From contig JAFTGN010000051.1 in assembly GCA_017457865.1 (NCBI GenBank), positions 1 through 39,075 on the forward strand: DNA of 39,075 nucleotides, read 5' to 3'. The notes beneath the pieces were generated by a model. It did no database searches. It was not told where the DNA came from and was given only the letters and a program-made list of their open reading frames with translations. This DNA comes from Lachnospiraceae bacterium (GTDB lineage: Bacteria > Bacillota > Clostridia > Lachnospirales > Lachnospiraceae). Shown piece by piece: positions 1-6,588 of this stretch. Position 1 is the stretch's first letter; each line of letters starts with the position of its first letter. The position numbers were made by a program, and so were the translations under genes.

Positions 1-258
1 CCTGTTCCAGTATCTTCTGTTTCTTCTCTGCCGTCAGACTTGCCAAAAACAGCACGCCCAGAAGTCTGAGAACAGGATGGGAGCCTCTCTGTTCTTCTGT
101 CTCTTTGTCAAGACATAACAGCACTACCGTCAAATCCATGCCAGAATATATTTCTCTGCCAAGATACGCTTACACGCCGCATCATAAGCAGCCTTGGCGC
201 CTGCTGTCTGCAACTTCTGTGATATGGTTGTCTGCGTACGTCCTCCTCTATTCCCCTA
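1..258 (-). pseudogene. Decayed Rpn-type nuclease/transposase remnant (partial at window edge)
   Basis: On the minus strand two pieces of one protein type can be read in different frames. The upstream piece (about 258 down to 133) reads AAYDAACKRILAEKYILAWI and then hits a stop. The downstream piece (about 169 down to 1) contains SGMDLTVVLLCLDKE and later LLGVLFLASLTAEKKQKILE. From memory these resemble the N-terminal and C-terminal parts of Rpn/PDDEXK recombination-promoting nuclease-like proteins of Lachnospiraceae. The middle, where the nuclease core should be, is missing, and there is no credible start codon. I read this as an internally deleted, frameshifted remnant. It runs off the left edge, so the extreme C-terminus is unseen. 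Family assignment rests on recall only. Confidence 0.5.
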
Positions 259-259
259 T

Positions 260-484
260 TTTATCCCCAGGTAACACAACAATTGTGATACCATCATTAT
301 ACATCTGTTTAGATATTATGTCTATTTATTTTTATGTTGACTTTTTATAAAGTATCTCACAACTGGTGTATTTTTTGGCCCTTGCCATACAATATGTTTC
401 ACAATCGGCATGATTTGTAATTTACAATTGATAAAAGTGATTGGTACAACAGATTGGTTGTTGAGAAAATGAAGGATTGGCAGA
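260..484. other. AT-rich intergenic stretch, no gene seen
   Basis: Between the Rpn remnant and the terminator after the 89-aa gene I see no reading frame with a ribosome binding site. The stretch marks the left edge of the AT-rich island. Confidence 0.5.
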
Positions 485-530
485 AAAAGGTCTAAATAAT
501 CAAATGTTCTCTTGATTATTCAGACCTTTT
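485..530 (-). terminator. Rho-independent terminator after the 89-aa gene
   Basis: Long stem: AAAAGGTCTAAATAATCAA (485-503) pairs with 512-530 with one wobble, loop about 8 bases, A-rich on the left and T-rich on the right, so it could work in both directions. It lies about 25 bases downstream of the minus-strand 89-aa gene. Confidence 0.8.
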
Positions 531-555
531 CTTTCTACTTGTATTTAACTTTTAT

Positions 556-825
556 TTATGCAGATTTTGCCAAATATACCCAATGATCTAACGATTTTGT
601 TAAGTCCAAACATCCACTTTCATTCATCAATGCTACATACTTCTTTGCTGTTTCAAATTTCATTTTCTCTACTACATATACCCTTCCAGACATAGTATAG
701 ATATACAAAGTTGCTTTTTTAAATGGACTGGGATACCATCCTGTATCCAAACATACTTCTGTTACATTCTCTAATACACAATATTGCACATGCCTTTGTG
801 AAACCACCAAAAATAATGCTCTCAT
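556..825 (-). CDS. Hypothetical 89-aa protein
   Basis: I do not recognise this protein. It begins MRALFLVVSQRHVQYCVLEN and has no signal peptide or clear transmembrane segment; it reads as a small soluble alpha/beta protein with a central YIYTMSGRVYVVEKM strand-rich section. The start is supported by AAAGGTGG about 8 bases upstream of the ATG, and a strong terminator follows the stop, so it is probably a real monocistronic gene. It sits in the AT-rich island, oriented away from the XRE/RSH pair. No function can be inferred. Confidence 0.65.
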   Translation of the reverse strand: MRALFLVVSQRHVQYCVLENVTEVCLDTGWYPSPFKKATLYIYTMSGRVYVVEKMKFETAKKYVALMNESGCLDLTKSLDHWVYLAKSA

Positions 826-1008
826 AATAAGCCACCTTTCCCTTTAAATTCAAGTCTCGTGAGTCATTCTTCAAAATACTTCACATAGATTTTTCCGAAT
901 ATTTCATTTCTAAATATTCATTTACATAAAGCATTCTTACTATTATTTCACCCACATAAGTGGAAACAAGAGAACATTATATACAAGGTGCAAAAGAAAA
1001 AAGTTTTT
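826..1008. other. AT-rich intergenic region between divergent units
   Basis: No gene seen. It contains CAAGAGAACATT (967-978), the exact reverse complement of AATGTTCTCTTG in the terminator loop at 503-514; its AGAGAACATT core is also the complement of AATGTTCTCT in the candidate ncRNA (1069-1078). Confidence 0.4.
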
Positions 1009-1037
1009 TTGACAATCACTATATTTTTTGATATAAT
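1009..1037 (+). promoter_or_regulatory. Consensus sigma-A promoter of candidate ncRNA
   Basis: TTGACA (1009-1014), a 17-base spacer and TATAAT (1032-1037): both hexamers are perfect matches to the sigma-A consensus. Expected start is about 1044. No open reading frame follows before the terminator at 1082-1115. Confidence 0.8.
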
Positions 1038-1043
1038 AATTCT

Positions 1044-1116
1044 TGTACAGTTCGTTAGACCTTGGTCTAATGTTCTCTAAAGGGTCAGGTATTGCCAGTA
1101 CCTGATCCTTTTTTCT
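1044..1116 (+). ncRNA. Candidate small RNA (~70 nt), two hairpins
   Basis: A consensus promoter ends at 1037 and a rho-independent terminator ends at about 1115, defining a transcript of about 70 bases with no usable reading frame. The 5' half holds a perfect palindrome TTAGACC-TT-GGTCTAA (1055-1070); the 3' half is the terminator hairpin. It matches no RNA family I know. It lies about 490 bases upstream of the XRE gene and reads in the same direction, so it is either an independent sRNA or a prematurely terminated long leader. The independent promoter at 1405-1433 favours the first. Confidence 0.6.
1082..1115 (+). terminator. Rho-independent terminator of the candidate ncRNA
   Basis: GGGTCAGGTA (1082-1091) pairs with TACCTGATCC (1099-1108) with one G-U pair, 7-base loop, followed by TTTTTTC. 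Confidence 0.85.
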
Positions 1117-1404
1117 AAGAATAAATTCTTTAGATTTATTATATCAAGAGATTCACCACACGTCAAGTCTCTCTAAACTAAATCGTATTACAATATTTCA
1201 AATTCTATTTTGTTTTTTTCAAATTTTGTTTTCTTATTTTTGATTTTTTTCTATTCAATAACCATATTTTTTTCTATTTCTAAATTTCAAAACAAAATTT
1301 GTTATTTTTGAATCAATATTTGCACAAAGAGAATTTACAACATTATTATTTTTCTAACCATTTCTCTATATCTCATTTTCTTTTGATATTATTTCAAAAA
1401 ATAT
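1117..1404. other. Very AT-rich spacer
   Basis: Almost only A and T, with many T and A runs. No gene, tRNA or clear hairpin is seen. It separates the candidate ncRNA from the XRE promoter. Confidence 0.4.
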
Positions 1405-1433
1405 TTGTAAAAATATTCCAATTATGTTATAAT
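1405..1433 (+). promoter_or_regulatory. Promoter of the XRE / RSH-like operon
   Basis: TTGTAA (1405-1410), 17-base spacer, TATAAT (1428-1433). Start expected near 1440, giving a leader of about 90 bases before the ATG at 1532. Confidence 0.65.
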
Positions 1434-1464
1434 TAAATTAGAATTCTAAATAATTTTTATCCAT

Positions 1465-1494
1465 TTTTACAATCTATTGTAAAATACAATTGTA
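1465..1494 (+). promoter_or_regulatory. Operator-like palindromes upstream of XRE gene
   Basis: TTTTACAAT-CT-ATTGTAAAA (1465-1484) is a perfect inverted repeat and is directly followed by the palindrome TACAATTGTA (1485-1494). Both lie just downstream of the expected transcription start, where a repressor would block transcription. The obvious candidate ligand is the XRE-type protein encoded next (autoregulation, inferred). Confidence 0.55.
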
Positions 1495-1531
1495 CAATAC
1501 ACTATGTTTAATCACGAGGAAAGGAGTTTTT

Positions 1532-2656
1532 ATGGCAGACCAATCTATTGATCAATTTGAATCAGAAACACATCAAATTTTTATTCATAATTTCAAAAAC
1601 TTTATTAAAAAAGAACATTTAACCCAAAAACAACTTGCTATGAAAATAGGAGTTTTGGATTCCACAATATCTAACTGCAATCACAAATTACCTAGTTTGG
1701 ATTTTTTATTAAAATTAAAACGCTGTTTTCCAGATATTTCTTTAGACACATTCTTATTTGGTGAAATTTCCCCTGAAAGTTCATTTGAGATTTACCCTGA
1801 AACTTCCTTTTCAATTGAAAGTTTAGAAAAATTTTTCGGCATCTACTACTTATACTACGTCGATACAAGTAAAAAAATCTCGTCCAAAGAACAAGATTCT
1901 ACAGATTTCATGCTCAAAACAGGGCTTTTGTATGTATATCATGATCCACTTATAGGAAATGTGGAAAAAGCCACTTGTCTTGCTGTTTTCGGTCTGAAAA
2001 GAAGAGATGAAGCCGAAGAAATTCGAGAAAAAATTGCACAATTTCAATCTCTCAGCGGTGTTCTTGACTTTGTTAGGTTTTCTTATCCATATAACTTATA
2101 CACAGGAACATTCAGCTTGTCACAAACTCATATTTTTATTTCTTTAAAGCAAGACCACGACAACAAAGATAATTCACTTATCGTTCTGCACCGTCCAGAA
2201 TTGAAAAAACCCCAATATATTGGTGGTCTAGGTACCATAAACTCTGCCTCTAGTGGTCGACCCTCCGACCCGGTAGTGCAACTCATTGGGTTATCCAGAG
2301 AAAAATTATATCTTACAGACGAAGAGGTTAAAAAACTTTTACAATTTTCACCCCCAAACATCAACTTCAACGATGAAGCTGCTGAAATCCTTACACTAGT
2401 CCAAAAATTATATGAAAAAAAATCTACTTTACCGGACAAGCATACATCTGAAAATGATACCGTCGTTTTGCAGAAATATCTTCCTGATATTATTGAATCA
2501 AGATTAGGATTGCTTTTAACAAAAAATATTGAATCCAACGTACTCTGTTATGGAAAAGTCCATAACACTATGGATAATGCATGGTATCATGCATTAAACA
2601 ATTCAGCTGAAAAAAGAAAAAAGGAGGACACAGAATATGAAGAAAACATTTGGTAA
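1532..2656 (+). CDS. XRE-type HTH protein with unrecognised C-terminal domain
   Basis: A 374-aa protein. Residues about 12-65 form a helix-turn-helix of the Cro/C1 (XRE) type: EHLTQKQLAMKIGVLDSTIS is the two-helix core, followed by SLDFLLKLKRCFPDISLDTF, where such repressors usually end. The remaining ~300 residues are unfamiliar to me, with beta-rich stretches (GLLYVYHDPLIGN, LYTGTFSLSQTHIFISL, SLIVLHRPELKKPQYIGGLG) that suggest a ligand-sensing or effector domain. I chose ATG 1532 because GAAAGGAG lies 6-7 bases upstream; an ATG 42 bases earlier has no ribosome binding site. It overlaps the next gene by 20 bases, so translation is probably coupled. The operator-like palindromes upstream suggest autoregulation. 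Base composition is far more AT-rich than murC next door. Confidence 0.75.
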   Translation: MADQSIDQFESETHQIFIHNFKNFIKKEHLTQKQLAMKIGVLDSTISNCNHKLPSLDFLLKLKRCFPDISLDTFLFGEISPESSFEIYPETSFSIESLEKFFGIYYLYYVDTSKKISSKEQDSTDFMLKTGLLYVYHDPLIGNVEKATCLAVFGLKRRDEAEEIREKIAQFQSLSGVLDFVRFSYPYNLYTGTFSLSQTHIFISLKQDHDNKDNSLIVLHRPELKKPQYIGGLGTINSASSGRPSDPVVQLIGLSREKLYLTDEEVKKLLQFSPPNINFNDEAAEILTLVQKLYEKKSTLPDKHTSENDTVVLQKYLPDIIESRLGLLLTKNIESNVLCYGKVHNTMDNAWYHALNNSAEKRKKEDTEYEENIW

Positions 2657-3350
2657 CCTAATCGAACTTGTAAAAAAGCATCATATTTTAAAGCCAGATG
2701 ACATGAATCAATTCAATAATGCATTTAATTTCTTAGAAGAATGTAAAAAAAGAACCAATTACAACACAGAACATGCTCTTTCCGTGGCTTTTTATATTGC
2801 AGAATGCCGCTTTAATTATGACACCGTAATTGCTGCACTTTTACACGAAATTCCTCTAAATGAAATCAAACCACGCTTTCACAAAACTATACTAAAAACT
2901 TTAGAATCTTATCACGACATTCGAGGGAAATTTAAAAAAATCCAAAAAAAATATGAGCTCACTGGAAATTACGAATCCTTTCTTCCTCTAGATTTAGATT
3001 TATACAGTTTTTATATCATAATAGCAGATGAGTTGAAAGCACTGCAAGATTCTCAAAAATATACCAAAGACGTTTTGTTACAGGCAAAATATGCCCGTGA
3101 AATTCTAGTTCCACAAGTCCAAAAAATCCAAGCCTACAAGATTGCAGATGAACTATTAGATGCTTGCCTCAATATAGAAAATCATGCTATTTATACCGCA
3201 ATTACAAAAAAAATTGCCCAAAAAAAATTATATGGAAAATATTATCAACACGAGCTTTTAAAAAAAATGGAATTTTTTTCAATCCACATAATCAGGCAAT
3301 CTCCCCTTCACTCCAAAGGGATCAAAGTTATATTAAATATTTTAATATAA
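2637..3350 (+). CDS. N-terminal part of degenerate RelA/SpoT-like protein (HD-like region)
   Basis: 237 codons before a stop. Residues about 45-75 (EHALSVAFYIAECRFNYDTV then IAALLHEI) follow the RSH hydrolase pattern HPxxVAxILAxL..D..T..AALLHD, but the catalytic Asp of the HD pair is Glu. LYSFYIIIADELKALQDS corresponds to the KLADRLHNMRTL helix with the key Arg and Asn lost, and KIADELLDACLNIENHAIY fits the following helical region. So this looks like a hydrolase-dead HD domain. The start is supported by AAAGGAGG upstream of ATG 2637, inside the end of the XRE gene. The last ~28 residues (after HELLKKMEFF) appear out of frame: the natural continuation is in the -1 frame (see 3260-4336). Confidence 0.65.
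   Translation: MKKTFGNLIELVKKHHILKPDDMNQFNNAFNFLEECKKRTNYNTEHALSVAFYIAECRFNYDTVIAALLHEIPLNEIKPRFHKTILKTLESYHDIRGKFKKIQKKYELTGNYESFLPLDLDLYSFYIIIADELKALQDSQKYTKDVLLQAKYAREILVPQVQKIQAYKIADELLDACLNIENHAIYTAITKKIAQKKLYGKYYQHELLKKMEFFSIHIIRQSPLHSKGIKVILNILI
3260..3279 (+). other. Candidate -1 slippage/frameshift site
   Basis: A8 (3260-3267) in the register A_AAA_AAA of the upstream frame is a classical -1 slippery heptamer and also a transcriptional slippage run. Twelve bases on lies a T7 run (3273-3279), where one extra T would also restore the frame. No strong stimulatory hairpin is seen at the usual distance. Confidence 0.45.
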
Positions 3351-4336
3351 ACGACCGTGCGCTTTTCAGCATTTATCGATACATCCATAAAAAACGGCCT
3401 CAAACAAAATCCGATTTTATAAGACTATTACAAAATAGTAACCTTGCCATGTACGATATTACACTAATCATCAACGATGATATACATAAAGAATCTACAC
3501 TTTCTCCTATTGATATTTTTTTTCACTATTTCCATATTTATTCAAAAGAGCTTGGACTTTTTATACTAGATTATTGCAATACCACGCATAAAGATTCTTC
3601 TTATTTTATGTTATGTGATACAATGAACAACTTATACCGTTTTTTCGTAAAAACCGAAACTGACTATTCTTATTACTTATTCGGTGATATTATAGACAAC
3701 GATAAAAATGTATTTATTTTCCACAATCCCGAAAACAAAATTAATGTTTTTAAGGATGATGGTGCTTGCACAACAATGCCAGTAGGATCAACCGTACTGG
3801 ATTTTGCATTCAAACTCCACGAGGATATTGGTTTATCTTTCGATTATGCACTTTTAAACAACAACACGGAACACATACCTGCGCACACACAATTAAATCA
3901 AGGAGACGCAGTCAAAATTGTCCAAAAAGATGACTATTCTGCCGAAATACAATGGTTTCGATATGTCAAAAATCCAACTTCAGTTAACTCTCTTATTAAA
4001 TATTTTGCTAAAGAGTTATCCAGACTAAAACAAGATAAAGAAATCACCATTACCACAGAAGATGGATTACCTACCCGAATTGCCAATGGCGCAACTGCAC
4101 TAGATGTCGCCTTTCAAATTCATGAAGATTTAGGATTGCATTTTTCCTATGCTTTAATTAACGGAAAAAAGAAACATATGCCCGCACACACATTATTAAG
4201 AGATGGCGATTATGTCATTATCAAAAAAGCCAACAATGTATCGCCCGATTTGCAATGGTTTGGTTATGTAAAAACAAGATATGCTGTCAAACGTCTCATT
4301 CAGTATTTCAAAAAAAAATATAACTATTTCAATTGA
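3260..4336 (+). pseudogene. C-terminal part of the RSH-like protein: dead synthetase-like region plus two TGS domains
   Basis: This frame (358 codons counted from the A8 run) continues the preceding protein. Residues about 30-140 include ALFSIYRYIHKKRP, like the YSIYRKM segment of RelA synthetases, but no Lys/Arg-rich or EIQIRT-type catalytic motifs. Two TGS domains follow: about 151-225 (MPVGSTVLDFAFKLHEDIG) and about 262-326 (IANGATALDVAFQIHEDLG), each followed by an LQWFGYVK-type tail like the one after the RelA TGS. There is no ribosome binding site for an independent start, so I treat it as the second half of one protein of about 566 aa. It may be joined by -1 slippage on A AAA AAA (3260-3266), or be a true frameshift mutation at the T7 run 3273-3279. 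Function unknown; a ppGpp-related sensor or regulator is only a guess. Confidence 0.6.
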
Positions 4337-4491
4337 CCCTATTCAATTCATAATCCCTCTTTCATGCAGACGTGCTGGCACGCATCTGCTATGTATTAGA
4401 CTGCACCCCCGGTGATATCATAGAATATACACCGGGTCAGCAAACCGAGGTGTGACCACTTGCAAACCGATATTAGATAAGATATACTATT
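4337..4491. other. Intergenic stretch with two stable hairpins
   Basis: No gene. A hairpin GCAGACGTGC / GCACGCATCTGC (about 4367-4391) and a second with CCCGGTG / CACCGGG arms (about 4407-4437) follow the RSH-like gene. Neither has a T tract, so they are only possible terminators or remnants of a mobile element. Confidence 0.35.
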
Positions 4492-4583
4492 AGGGAATTG
4501 CGAAGCTTTTTTCAAGACAAAGGATGACCCACATCTTAAACTTACAGGAAAGGGCATTCTGCATCACAGTTTCGCAATGACCT
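4492..4583. repeat. Family A intergenic element, short copy (A3)
   Basis: A 92-base version of the element at 4633-4844. It begins with AATTGCGAAG and ends with AGTTTCGCAATGACC as imperfect terminal inverted repeats. Its right end (AAAGGGCATTCTGCATCACA) matches A1 (AAAGGCGTTCGGTATCGTA), and its left end (ACCCACATCTTAAA) matches CCTGTACATCAGAAA. The central stem is deleted. Confidence 0.6.
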
Positions 4584-4632
4584 ATCAACCTTTTTGAATC
4601 CACGGGGCATATCCTGCCCCCTACAGTGTATA

Positions 4633-4844
4633 TAGACAATTGCGAAACTCTTTGATATAGAGTAAAAACAGCCTGTACATCAGAAATTTTTCACTAAAAA
4701 ACTCTGTGGAATGCCGGTACTTTATTTTTTGAGCAATAAGCGATAAAAAATATTAGTACCGTTGCATGGAACCGAAGCGAGAGCGTGTTTTTTAGTAAAA
4801 ATTTTGATGAAAGGCGTTCGGTATCGTAGTTTCGCAATTGTCTA
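4633..4844. repeat. Family A intergenic element, full copy (A1)
   Basis: 212 bases with perfect 17-base terminal inverted repeats (TAGACAATTGCGAAACT and its complement). Nested inside are the stems ACTAAAAAAC/GTTTTTTAGT (4693-4702/4788-4797) and GGTACT/AGTACC (4716-4721/4755-4760). The element is bounded by near-identical 12-base direct repeats, CTACAGTGTATA (4621-4632) and CTACAGTGCATA (4845-4856), as expected for a small mobile element. It lies directly upstream of the murC ribosome binding site. A second full copy is at 7749-8083. Confidence 0.75.
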
Positions 4845-4873
4845 CTACAGTGCATACGAATGGAGGATTTCCC

Positions 4874-6268
4874 ATGTATCATATTAATTTTTCCGACCCC
4901 ATTGCCATCCACTTTATCGGCATCGGGGGCATCAGCATGAGTGGTCTGGCTTCCATTCTGCTGACAGAAGGCTTTACGGTATCCGGTTCCGATGCCCAGG
5001 CTTCTGCCCTGACAGAGGAACTGACCAGACAGGGCGCAGTGATTTATTACGGCCATCAGGCATCCAATCTGTCCGATCAGGTGCAGGCGGTAGTCTATAC
5101 CGCCGCAGTGAAAGAGGATAATGTAGAGATGCAGGCTGCCAGAGAACGGGGCATCCCGGTGCTGTCTCGAGCAGAGTTACTGGGACAGCTGATGTGCAAC
5201 TATCAAAATGCCATCGGCGTATCCGGTACCCACGGTAAAACCACCACCACTGGTATGCTGACAGAGGTACTGCTGGCGGCGGATACCAACCCGACCATCT
5301 CCATCGGCGGCATCCTGCCTACCATCGGCGGCAACATCCGGGTAGGCGGTTCCGATGTATTCGTCACAGAGGCATGTGAATACACCAACAGCTTCTTAAG
5401 CTTCCAGCCCAATATGGAGATTATTTTGAACATTAAGGCAGATCATCTGGACTTCTTCAAGGACATTGACGACATCCGCCATTCCTTCCACTTGTTTGCG
5501 GAAAAGTTAGGGAAGGACGGACTGCTGGTGATCAACGGTGACATTGATGATCTGCCAGCATTTTTAGAAGGGTTAGACTGCCGCATCCAGACTTTTGGCA
5601 CTGTACCGGAGGCCAATGACTACAGCGCCGCAGACATTACCTATGATGACTTCGGCTGTGCGTCCTTTACGGTGCTGCACCGGACAGAAGAAGGCATCGC
5701 CTCCATGGGTCAGGTCACCCTGCATGTGCCGGGCATCCATAACGTATACAATGCCCTGTCTGTGGTGGCACTGTGCCGTGCCATGGGATTGTCTATGGAA
5801 CAGATTGCCGCAGGCCTGTCTGCTTTTACCGGAACCAACCGCCGTTTCCAGAAAAAGGGCGAGATTGGCGGGGTAACCATCATTGACGATTACGCCCACC
5901 ATCCGGATGAGATTGCCGCCACCCTGGCAGCGGCAAAGAATTATCCGCACAGAAAGATCTGGTGTGTGTTCCAGTCTCATACCTATACCCGGACCAAGGC
6001 ACTGATGGATGAATTTGCCCAGACCCTGTCTGCCGCAGATGCAGTGGTACTGGCCGACATTTATCCGGCCAGAGAAACCGACAATCTGGGCATCTCCGCA
6101 CAGGATTTACAGGAAAAGATCGCTGCACTGGGTACAGAAGTGTACTACTTCCCGTCCTTTGATGAAATTGAAAATTTTTTACTGGAAAATTGTATCAACG
6201 GTGACTTGTTGATAACTATGGGTGCGGGAGACATTGTGAAAGTTGGAGAATCGCTGCTTGGCAAGTAG
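4874..6268 (+). CDS. murC: UDP-N-acetylmuramate--L-alanine ligase
   Basis: 464 aa, the normal MurC length. It ligates L-alanine to UDP-MurNAc with ATP, the first step of peptide stem assembly, in the cytoplasm. Visible motifs: N-terminal nucleotide-binding loop FIGIGGISMSGLA (residues about 12-24), the Mur-ligase ATP loop GVSGTHGKTTTTGM (about 115-128), TEACEY, and the C-terminal signature DDYAHHPDEI (about 336-345). The start ATG 4874 has GGAGG 7 bases upstream; the preceding in-frame ATG lacks one. It is the first gene of the housekeeping side, at clearly higher GC than the island before it. A family A repeat sits right upstream, and DnaA-like boxes begin immediately after its TAG stop. Confidence 0.97.
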   Translation: MYHINFSDPIAIHFIGIGGISMSGLASILLTEGFTVSGSDAQASALTEELTRQGAVIYYGHQASNLSDQVQAVVYTAAVKEDNVEMQAARERGIPVLSRAELLGQLMCNYQNAIGVSGTHGKTTTTGMLTEVLLAADTNPTISIGGILPTIGGNIRVGGSDVFVTEACEYTNSFLSFQPNMEIILNIKADHLDFFKDIDDIRHSFHLFAEKLGKDGLLVINGDIDDLPAFLEGLDCRIQTFGTVPEANDYSAADITYDDFGCASFTVLHRTEEGIASMGQVTLHVPGIHNVYNALSVVALCRAMGLSMEQIAAGLSAFTGTNRRFQKKGEIGGVTIIDDYAHHPDEIAATLAAAKNYPHRKIWCVFQSHTYTRTKALMDEFAQTLSAADAVVLADIYPARETDNLGISAQDLQEKIAALGTEVYYFPSFDEIENFLLENCINGDLLITMGAGDIVKVGESLLGK

Positions 6269-6469
6269 TTATCCACAATATCCACAGATTTATCAACAGT
6301 TTTGGCTGTTGGAATCTGTGGATTTTTTTGTGCATAACAGACCTGCTCCCCCTGTGTCAAAACCCCTTGTCATACAATGGAAATTTACACATTCTGTCGC
6401 AAAAACTGCCACTTTTTCCACATCATCCACAATATCCACAGGCTTTTCCACAACGCCTCCTGTGGATTC
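6269..6469. promoter_or_regulatory. Two tandem arrays of DnaA-box-like 9-mers
   Basis: A perfect DnaA box TTATCCACA (6269-6277) abuts the murC stop codon. It is followed by ATATCCACA (6278) and TTATCAACA (6290), and the reverse-type TGTGGATTT (6317). A second array reads TTTTCCACA (6414), TCATCCACA (6423), ATATCCACA (6432), TTTTCCACA (6444), with TGTGGATTC (6461) on the other strand. Most differ from the consensus at one position. Repeat spacings are 9 and 12 in the first array and 9, 9 and 12 in the second. DnaA control of the DnaD/DnaI-like genes downstream, or an origin-type or DnaA-titration site, are the options. Confidence 0.7.
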
Positions 6470-6477
6470 CCCCGCAC

Positions 6478-6506
6478 TTTCCAAAAAAATCAAAGTGTGT
6501 TATACT
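6478..6506 (+). promoter_or_regulatory. Promoter of the DnaD-like gene
   Basis: TTTCCA (6478-6483), 17-base spacer, TATACT (6501-6506). It lies just after the second DnaA-box array. A short hairpin GCCGGA/TCCGGC (6516-6521/6533-6538) follows in the leader. Confidence 0.5.
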
Positions 6507-6588
6507 GATTTTACTGCCGGAGAGGGGTAAAGTCCGGCCTGATTTGTAACTATTGAAAGCAAAGCAAATTTGAAAAATGGGGATGACT

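Noticed and set aside
105-350. Plus-strand open frame of 81 codons
   Set aside because: It is antisense to the Rpn remnant, has no ribosome binding site and an improbable composition.
1009-1116. Toxin-antitoxin type III RNA (ToxI-like)
   Set aside because: No tandem repeats in the RNA and no ToxN-like endoribonuclease downstream.
4694-5056. Minus-strand frame across the family A repeat and the murC start
   Set aside because: Antisense to murC and spans a structured repeat; no support.
6269-6469. Calling this the chromosomal oriC outright
   Set aside because: No dnaA, dnaN, recF, gyrB or rpmH nearby and no clear unwinding element; kept as a DnaA-box cluster only.
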